Source: Ichthyophonus hoferi (Eukaryota > Opisthokonta > Ichthyosporea > Ichthyophonida > Ichthyophonidae). Taken from it: 33,481 bases of DNA. The notes beneath the pieces are model-generated. The model was not told the DNA's origin. It was given only the letters and a program-made list of their open reading frames with translations, and searched no databases. The stretch covers positions 71,413 through 104,893 of the forward strand of contig NAOQ01000050.1 in NCBI GenBank assembly GCA_002751075.1. The letters are read 5' to 3'. A program made the translations under genes and the position numbers. Shown here piece by piece: positions 11,801-19,729 of the stretch; the stretch's first letter is position 1, and every line of letters starts with the position of its first letter.

Positions 11801-13910
11801 GTATTGGTTTAGATAGGCTCATAATTGGGTTCAGGCTTGGTAATTGGCGGGTAGGAAGTTGTGAATAAAAATGTCAGAATGAGAGAGGGAGGAAGAGGGA
11901 GAGGGAGAAGGAGAGGGAGAAGGAAAGTGATATACGGGGCATATATAGATAAAATGGTTTCTCTATCTACAGATCACATACACAAAGCAGTTGACCAGCG
12001 TCATCAATCCAAATGACCTCTCTGCCTGTCGTTCCTTGTACTATCTCACCCACTCGCGCATGATCGACCCCATTTTGTGAACATACTGTGGTATTAGCAA
12101 CCTCTTTCGCACATGATAAATTAAGATTTGCCATTTGATTGGTCAGGCTGGGTGATGGCAATTGACCCATCTGTCTCCCCTAAAGCACGTGTTAGGGAAC
12201 GTGAAAAGATCATTTATGTCTTCTAGGCTAGTGGTTAATGTCTTTTAAAGAACGGTGATAATTGGTGTAAATGTCTTTTAAAAAATATATATATCTCCAA
12301 TTGCACAGTAGAGAAATGGTATGTAAAGACAAAGAATCAAGAAAGATAATATATATAATCATCAGGGCATGAACAGGGTAGTAAGTAAGACGCGGTAGAT
12401 ATTCAGCTATATATGCACACCTGTCTCTTCCTTTATATGTCTGATTATATCTGAAAGGTTAAATAATTAAGGCTACTTAAGTATGACTAATTAAATATAG
12501 CTAAGTATGTATGGTTAATTAGGTGTAACCAATTATTAAGGCTCGGTTATGCTCGGGCCGATCTAAAAAATATATATCGCAATACAGGCTAATGTACAGT
12601 AAAAGAGTAATGTAGTGACGAGACTGACTCGACTCGACTCGACTCACCTTCCTCTCCAAGAGCTCCATGCTACCAGTGTGTCCATAATGTCTTGCTAGTT
12701 GCTTAGGGGTATGGCCGCCCTACCCACACACACTAGGACACTAAGATGTTGCCTTATAACACATGAAATTATAATTATGTATATACTACCCCTCTCCCTT
12801 TCTATCATTGTAGTTATTTCTGTACTTCATACATATTATTGGTCTCTATTTATAAACACTAACCATGCATGTTTTGTTATGTTCCAACCTATCCAATTGC
12901 AATAGAAAAACAGGGTTTAAAGGGATCCTATGGGCTGGACCAGCAATTAATCTCACAACTGAACCAATTAGATTTTAAACTAAAATAAATAACCAATATC
13001 AGCCCCCCTGACACTTCAATAGCACTTATAAATACAACATAGTGTATGTACTAACAATAATTATTATAACTATACCAGTGTATATATACCCTAAAATCAA
13101 CCCACCATATCCTGGGCGTCCGCCCTAGCTCCAAAACTTAACAGTAATTCCACAATATCACTCAGACCCCTAGCTGCAGCTATATGGAGTGCCGTCTGTT
13201 GCTCCTGGAAAGAAGCAAGTAATAAGGTAAATAGAAAAATAAAGTAGTTTGAAGCTCTGTATACTTATTAATGTAATGTTTGACGAGTTTGTGTATATAT
13301 GAGCGTACTTATGTGTTAAAAATATCAATTTTTACCTACACATTGATGTATATGCTTGTACGCAGGTATAATACAATTTCCTACAAAGCAAAGGACGCAC
13401 AAAATATAACTTTTTGTATATTCATTTTAATTATTACCCAAACAACATTTACTTACCCTATATCTGAACTCAACAGACACCCCATCTTCCAACAGTTCTC
13501 TCACCAAGGCAATATTGGCCGTGTTGATGGCCTTGGGCATTTCATTCTGCCTGGCAGATGGCTGAAGGTTGTAGAAGAAATAAACATAGCACCCAAATAA
13601 GCAAGATGATAGTGGTTAAAAATTATGGTAGGCTATACATAAATGAGGTCAAAAGATGCTAATGAGACAGGTGGGTCATGCTTAACAACAAATATTCTCC
13701 CCTTTCTCACTGCCTTAATTCACTTCTTTCTATTGACCGAGGTCACATTTAACTCCACAATAACACATAACACTACATGTCTTTGTTACTTTCTTTTCCA
13801 TTTTGCTCTTCCATATAAATACTGTCAAAGTACTGGCTTCTTTCCCCATCTTAAATAATACATTAATATACTCATTAGAGGGTATGATAAAACTAATCAT
13901 AACTTACCAT
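8573..13910 (-). CDS. Ankyrin-repeat / 3'-5' exonuclease / Ycf45 (SpoIIIAA-like) ATPase fusion protein
   Basis: A complete-looking gene of about 761 residues. Exons in reading order are 13910-13908 (ATG only, plus 5' UTR upstream), 13546-13457, 13204-13106, 12719-12648, 12179-11982, 11326-10766, 10128-9118 and 8824-8573 (stop TAA). Every intron is phase 0 and all have GT-AG ends. Residues 2-88 are ankyrin repeats (NTANIALVRELLEDG, QTALHIAAARGLSDIVELLL, GHTPKQLARHYGHTGSMELL). Residues 89-154 are a linker. Residues 155-341 are a DEDDy exonuclease with D169/E171 (LDAEG), D238 and Y312...D316. Residues 342-678 match the plastid/bacterial Ycf45-SpoIIIAA ATPase: GTLHRI and TMHVGRP lead-in, Walker A GPIGSGKT (545-552), DTKNEIGG (573-580), Walker B VVDE (618-621) and LGGIGP. 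Residues 679-761 complete that domain and add a tail. Exonuclease and ATPase activity are inferred from intact motifs. The substrate, location and role are unknown. Confidence 0.87.
9118..10128 (-). other. Ycf45/SpoIIIAA-type P-loop ATPase exon
   Basis: A single 337-codon exon carries nearly the whole ATPase. The acceptor CTTCTTCCAG ends at 10129 and the donor GTAAGG starts at 9117. The N-terminal 130 or so residues (ASQERCERAS onward, with a basic-Pro stretch) are not recognisable. The family region starts at about PGTLHRICRS and runs through the Walker A (plus-strand positions 9496-9519), the DTKNEIGG-IHPSLG block, Walker B VVDE and the LNGILGGIG block. Related proteins are ring or monomeric ATPases encoded in algal plastids (ycf45), plant nuclei and sporulating bacteria (SpoIIIAA, weakly). 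Base composition is less AT-rich than the flanking introns, as expected for coding sequence. Confidence 0.87.
10160..10216. repeat. GTAGG-type pentanucleotide tract
   Basis: Repeated GGTAG/GGATA units just upstream (in gene sense) of the acceptor at 10129. On the minus strand this is a CCTAC-rich pyrimidine tract, so it may double as the acceptor's polypyrimidine stretch. Confidence 0.8.
10766..11326 (-). other. DEDDy 3'-5' exonuclease exon (RNase D / EXD1-like)
   Basis: This 187-codon exon runs from DAVQHMSQCPVLGLDAEG to TYAFAIVN. Exo I is D-A-E within LGLDAEG, Exo II is VIHDLHQDACQL, and Exo III is RYAADDVALL with the Y and D four residues apart that define the DEDDy group. The preceding exon supplies REVIWIDDAGQLLC, the usual strand and helix before the first catalytic Asp. 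An LFDTQLSN segment matches the conserved 'FDTQLA' region of the fold. All catalytic acids are present, so the domain is predicted active rather than degenerate. Confidence 0.9.
11982..13546 (-). other. N-terminal ankyrin exons and linker exon of the fusion gene
   Basis: Exon 13546-13457 encodes NEMPKAINTANIALVRELLE and then DGVSVEFRYR. Exon 13204-13106 encodes EQQTALHIAAARGLSDIVEL and on to RADAQDM. Exon 12719-12648 encodes GGHTPKQLARHYGHTGSMEL and LERK. Together they make about two and a half ankyrin repeats, split by introns near repeat boundaries. Exon 12179-11982 is a linker with Ser/Asn-rich start (MGQLPSPSLTNQMANLNLSC) that ends in the first strand of the exonuclease. Ankyrin repeats usually bind partner proteins, so a targeting role is likely. 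Confidence 0.82.
12622..12646. repeat. GACTC pentanucleotide repeat adjoining a splice donor
   Basis: About five GACTC units lie on the plus strand, read as GAGTC on the minus strand. They begin within the donor of exon 12719-12648 (AAG|GTGAGTCGAGTCG...). The repeat appears to have grown out of the donor sequence. Confidence 0.85.
13908..13910 (-). other. Probable start codon of the fusion gene, directly at a splice donor
   Basis: The minus strand reads ACC-ATG|GTAAGT, so the ATG is the last codon before the intron 13547-13907. It splices in phase 0 to AATGAAATG at 13546. The ACC before ATG resembles a Kozak context. If this ATG is not used, the in-frame ATG in NEMPKA (four codons on, allowing for M) would start the same protein. 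Upstream sequence to about 13965 would be 5' UTR. Confidence 0.55.
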
Positions 13911-14223
13911 GGTCTCGGGCCGGTTTGTGGACCTCTGTCTCACTTCATCCAAAAAATAAAATACTAAACTATATAGGTTAAGCAATACAATAATAGCTTA
14001 GTTTATTATTGAATTTGGAGGTGTAATCCAGCTTTTTATGTAGTTTTTCCTTGAATAACTCGGAAATACCATCTAATATGTGTGTAATATGTGTGTTAGA
14101 TTCTACAAAATCCAACTTAATATAATTAAACAATACCAGGTTACTATATATCCTGTATCTTACACCACCTGGAAGCAAATGCCAGCTTAAATCATTTTTA
14201 ATATTTCGAACGCTGGGCAATCC

Positions 14224-14259
14224 AGCCAATCATTGATGACGTTAGTGAAATGATTGGCT
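14224..14259. promoter_or_regulatory. Inverted CCAAT pair around a CRE-like site upstream of the fusion gene
   Basis: AGCCAATCAT (14224-14233) and ATGATTGGCT (14250-14259) are exact 10-base inverted repeats, and each holds a CCAAT box. The 16-base spacer contains TGACGTTA, a CREB/ATF-like half site. It sits about 315 bases upstream of the proposed ATG at 13910, a plausible promoter distance. CCAAT boxes bind NF-Y, and the pairing with a CRE is common in housekeeping promoters. Function is inferred. Confidence 0.5.
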
Positions 14260-17200
14260 TAGCTTTAGATAAGGAAAGCCTAGTATTGTGATGACAAATA
14301 AGGTGTATATAGGTATGTCAAATCACCTTTGCGTGCTTTTTTTATAAGAATTTTTAAATTTAATAATTAATTATTAATAATTGAAGTTATTATTAGTCCT
14401 GTTTTTTAAAATAATTTATAAGAGTGTAGTTATTAATCCATAATCAATGTTTTTGGCCTAAGGAATCACATGATCGCAATTTTTCATTTTGCAGTCTCAC
14501 TAAACGTCCAGCCCTATGAGCTAGATTAGGACGTAAGTCTTTCTTTGTTAGTGTTTTCACTAATTCAGTCTAAGTCAATTACTGATGTAATTTTCTTTAT
14601 ATTATTCAATAAATTAAATGCATTGTTATAATGGCTTACTATTGATGTTTCTTTAAGTTGGTCAATATAATGATAAGTTATAACATTGATCTATTTGCCA
14701 TGGGAGTTACTTCCCTAAGTGAATCTTCCTCCCCTTTTCTAAGTCAACCTGAATGACTCCTATTTAAAATTTATTATTTTAAAGGTTTCCTAGTAAATGA
14801 ATAAAAACAGTGGTAAAGTTCATAACATAGATATAAACTCTGTTGCCTTATCTGTTCACGGATCTACGGCGAAAGCTATCTACTACTTGGTTGCTATTTT
14901 AGTATCAAATAAGCTAATTGGATCTAACCTGAAGTTAAGTTTCATAGTGCAAACTGGAAAAATGTATTTAAGTGGTACACCCAATTGGGTGTTATTTACA
15001 GTCAATTTTCATACCAATTTTTTTTTATTTTCAAGTTGTATTTAACTGGAAAAATACAGAAAAATCACAGGATTGACTAGTTTTCTAAAAACGTTAGTGG
15101 ACCTCATACTTATACTATATATTTAAATGCATATATAGAACTATTTAACGAACGACTTTAAAATTATAGATGTTTAATCTCTCTTTTACCTGTGAGTTAA
15201 AGAAGATTGTAAACCAATCATTAAGAGTAAATAGAAATAGATCATTTCGTAAACATGGTTACAGAAGTACACGAAGCATCCAGTTGTAAGATTTTTTTCC
15301 ACTTATTATCTGGCTGGCTAGGGTTTACTAAGAGAATAAAGACTGTTACTGCTTTGAAAGGTTTTATAAGAAGGCGGAGGATTATGTAATTATAATAGTT
15401 AAATGCATACATAGATTAGCCCTATTTTGCTAACAGGTGCACAATTATTAATTTTTATTCTGTGTAGTAGTTGTAGATAGTACTTAGTAATTATTTTAAT
15501 TTGACCCTCTCTTACAGAAGGAGGTATTAGACGCAAAATTTAAATCACTGATCCCTAATCTTAAAATTTATTAACAATAACATTTTAACTATATATACTA
15601 CGTGCTTGACACATTAAAATAAGTGGTTATTGAGCATGGCTTGCTCTAATAGTTACTTTGGCCAATAAAAAAAGGAAAAAATATATATAAGAAAATTTTA
15701 ATCTAGATCGTGTTTCTAGAACAATATACTGGATTGGATACTAATTATTAAATCGTCAAAAAACGTCTTGGCCTCAGGTGCACTTGTTTACACAATAAAT
15801 AAAATGACACGGTTTTAAATGTGTATACAACATATACACATGATAGCCAATCGGATTATGTACAATAATATAGTCTGTTTATAATGTTCAAGATAATAAT
15901 ATTTATTATAGATGTAAGGTTCCTAAGGTGATTAAATGTAGATATGTACTGCAAATACTGTAAACAATTATGCTGATACTTTTCTTCCTAATATCTAATC
16001 ACACATCTAGCCCTATCTAACTATGATTATTATAAACAAATTCCAGCGTTTTTAACCCAAAAAGTCCGAGTCAGATAACAAAATTTAAATGTGCTTACTG
16101 ATTTAGTTTTGCATTCAATTGGCAATATTTGACCATACGTGGTGGATATGTAGGGGTAGGCTTAATGGAGATTTAACCAAATACATAATGCATTATTGTT
16201 GCTAATATATGGAATGGCTTATGCACCTAATATTCTAAGATATTTTGATCCCTCATATGAATGGATTATACCCACCCAGTATTTGACGTTGAGAATATGG
16301 TCTGGATAAGCTAATTGGGCTAACTTCAGGATGTAGGTCCAATATTAAAGTATGCTATATGGTACTTTCTTTCATGTTTGTTCATTCTTTAAACATGTTT
16401 GACTGAATGTTCAGTTTAGTGCTAACCTCTATATTATAAAAAATTGCATCTTAAGTGCGATGTACTTAAGTGTAGAGGTTGCAAAACGTTGGTGCTATTA
16501 TTACATGGGATGTATGGTAACCCCATTGATTTGATTTTTGTAGAGGCGACCTGTTTTTGTATTGGCCTTTATAACCCAGATCTTTTCTTTAAATTTGTTA
16601 ACCAGCACAAAATATAATTCCGGGTGACAATTTCTGGTTGTATCGATCACTGCAGTAGGAATTGTCAACTTGCTTTACTTACCCCGTCACTTTGTTGTTT
16701 GGAAGTATTAGGTAGAGTAGTCACTTTCGACCTTGGCTAGGTTTAGTGTCAAGCCTGTAATAGCATTCATATTTTTATATTTGTATGTTCCATTCATTGC
16801 AGTTTTTTTTCCGTTTCATTAGTATTATTAAAATTATTTAAATTAGGCCATAATTTTCTCCCATGTCTTGTAGTTGTATATGTGAGAATCAAGGAGTCAT
16901 ATATAATATTTAATGGGAGTATATGCCTTTAAATATGGTCATTTTTGTAGTCGAAAAATATGTCTAGTATTGCCACGGTCTTGTCATTATTGCCATCCCA
17001 TAACTCAATATTTGAATAAATCTCTCTCAGAAAAAAGATTACAGTCATTGGGGTATTTATTCATTTCTCCCAACATCTGCACAAGCGCTTTCCTGCTAAA
17101 GCAGTCTTTCATTTGAGCTGATGATCCAGTGTCTGTTATTTGTTGTAGGCATATACCCTTGATTTATCAATAAGAAAATTGCAATGAAAAAGGGTCACGT

Positions 17201-17961
17201 TCAATTATTTCGACTTGGGCATCTTCGGGGAAGCACATAGAGAGTGAAGTGGTTGGTATAAGCACAACCAATGTAGTTGTAACAACCGGATAATTATTGA
17301 TTTTTTTCAGTGAAGATTTCATGCTCAAATTACTTTGGAGAGATGATTCTTAGTCGGAAAATATCAAGGAGCTCTACTCGAAGCATTAAGGCTTGAACCT
17401 CAGTCAAACCAAGGTTACAATTTCTAGAATCATATTGAATGACCTGTACATTTACTTTCATAATATCTAATGTTGCATGAGTCTCAATGATTTTATTTCA
17501 GCTATGTGGTAGTACAATTCCTTGGTATGAGTCAAAATTTGTCAAATGTTTGTTTTTATCAATATATCAATGACTTAAGTGCCACGTTGGATATTAAGTT
17601 ATATCTTGTTGCCTGCAGGTCAGCAGATCAATGCCCGTACATTACACTAACCTCATAAGTCTAAAGGAAACCTAGGTATGAATATGATCCATCAAGAATA
17701 TCTCATATTATAAAAAATGGAAATCTTGGCTAAAAATAATAAAACCGTAACTTAGTATGTAAGACTGAATTAGATAAGAAACACACGATCTGAAAATATA
17801 GCATGACCAGCCCTTATTAAAAGATAATAACGTGGATATATATGTACATATATTTAAATAAATACTTCGATAGTATTGGCATGCATTATCCGCACCAAGT
17901 CCAAATGAGAAAATATATATTATAGGTAATATAGAATGGCTAGAAAATAATTTTAAAGTAT

Positions 17962-17967
17962 TTTATT
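17962..17967 (-). terminator. Candidate poly(A) signal of the PTPN23-like gene
   Basis: Plus-strand TTTATT, AATAAA on the minus strand, about 120 bases past the stop at 18090-18092. The distance is typical for a 3' UTR. Confidence 0.45.
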
Positions 17968-18089
17968 TATCACTAGATAATACATTAGCTTGATCTCCAT
18001 GGTACAAAATAATGTTAAGAATATATGTCAGTTGTTATCGTGTCCTATCCGAACATAATACATATATATATACTATACTGCTCTTTGGA

Positions 18090-19698
18090 TTATAGCAGAG
18101 AATCATTGCTGAAGCTGGTAGAACCACGCTGTTGTACAGGGGGTGCATTGCCATAGCCTTGAGGATATGGGTATTGTGGCGAAGGTGGGTCCATAGGTAA
18201 CCGATAACCACGTATGGTTTGTTGCAGTACAGTCTTCTGAGCTTCCAGCTGCTGTTGTAGAAGTCTTTGGCTAGCCATCTGTTGTTGTTGGAAGAGAATT
18301 GGATCATACACAACGTTAGATTGCATCAACCTAACTGGAGCCTCAGGGTTGAGTGTAGAAGGAGCCGGTGGAGGAGCAGGAGCAGGGCGATGTATTAGGT
18401 TAGGTCGGGTCACTCCTGGCTTGTTTGCAACGGGTCGCGTGGGTGGACTGTTTTTAGGCGAACCGACTCGCTGGGTAAATAAAATGAAGTTAGTAAAAGG
18501 ATAATACTATAAGCAGAGTGACGGCGGTGGTGCAAAAGAAGAAATAAATGTAACAATGTTATATTATTTAATGTTATTTTATGTTATGTTATCTTATCTT
18601 ATATTATATTACGTTTCTAAGTTATCTTATATCTTATCTTATCTTATCCAATGTTAGTAAAATATACCATGGGGCTTATTATAGGCTACCAAGATAATGT
18701 AATAAAAGTAACGTAGAGTGATCTTAAACTACAAGTGGAAGAACAACACAATAATGTATTTATACAAGAAACTTGGTTGCAGAAGTGAAGTAGTGCTCGG
18801 TAAGAATGGCCTAAGAATATAATTATTACATACACCTCGTTGGTCACTCACCTCTTTGGTATGGGGGTTAAATGATGAATTCAATCGGATTCGATCCAGT
18901 CTGGCTAGCAAGTCGTTCTCTATGTGGTCGAACTTGGACTCATCATTGATGGGGACATTAGGATTAACACCATGTTGTGGTGGGGCTTGGCCAGGAGACC
19001 CCTGATAATACCTTTGATTTGGATGAGCCTGAGCCTGATCCTGCATATACTGGGGCTGGGGCGCCTGGGTATAAGGGGAGGAGGGCGGGATGATCTGGCC
19101 GTTGGCAATAGGAGACGAATACGGAGATGGTCCATATCCCTCACGAGATTGTGATAGATGCACTGGACTCTGGGGAGAGAATGCTGCAGGGGAGGCTGGT
19201 AGTTGACCTTGCATTGGCTGGGGCTGATTATAAGGAATGGAGCCAGTGGGGCCAGCCTGATAGTGTTGCCTAGGTGCCTGAGGGCCCTGTGTCGCAAAGG
19301 GTTGCATAGGTTGCATAGGCTGAGTAGTGGGACCTCTTGGTATAGATATCATAGGAGATACTACAGTAGGTTGTAATGGCTGCATTGCAGGCGGCGATGA
19401 ATGTGCTTGTGCCTGATATGATTGGGGCAAGGGCGGGCCTCCTGATGATTGATTGGCTATTTGATAATGCACAGGGGATTGGACAAGAGGTGGTTGAATA
19501 GGACCACGTGGCGTACCTTGCGCATAGAGGGGCGTGTTTATCAAGGTGGTTTGCTGTCGTTTCTTTAGTTGTTCTTCCTGTTTTTGTAGCTCTTGTTGTT
19601 GTTGCTGAAGACTTTGTTGTTGTTGTTGCAATTGTTGCTGTAGTATCTGTTGCTGTTCCTGCTGTTCATGTTGGAGTTGGAGTTGCCTTTGCATTTCC

Positions 19699-19729
<31 letters not shown>

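Larger units (their letters stand above)
10129..13907 (-). other. Introns of the fusion gene: contents
   Basis: Introns 10129-10765, 11327-11981, 12180-12647, 12720-13105 and 13547-13907 are over 300 bases. Plus-strand purine blocks at about 11330-11372 and 11878-11930 are pyrimidine tracts in gene sense. The first lies against the acceptor at 11327 and probably serves it. The second lies just past the donor at 11981. No other coding sequence was recognised. Confidence 0.6.
13911..18089. other. AT-rich intergenic region of about 4.1 kb, possibly with decayed coding sequence
   Basis: This lies between the start of the fusion gene and the end of the PTPN23-like gene. It is very AT-rich and lacks the pentanucleotide tracts seen in nearby introns. 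A minus-strand frame at 13978-14229 (with LPSVRNIKNDLSWHLLPGGV) and several short minus-strand open stretches between about 16.9 and 17.5 kb have protein-like composition but no recognised domain. I call none of them a gene. They could be remains of an old mobile element or host gene of unknown family. No terminal repeats were found by eye. Confidence 0.4.

Noticed and set aside
16602-16700. Weak trypsin-like resemblance on the minus strand (a Cys...Tyr...PGIIFCAG pattern)
   Set aside because: Only a short Cys-Ala-Gly pattern matches; no catalytic Ser, Asp or His motif was found nearby, so chance is the simpler explanation.
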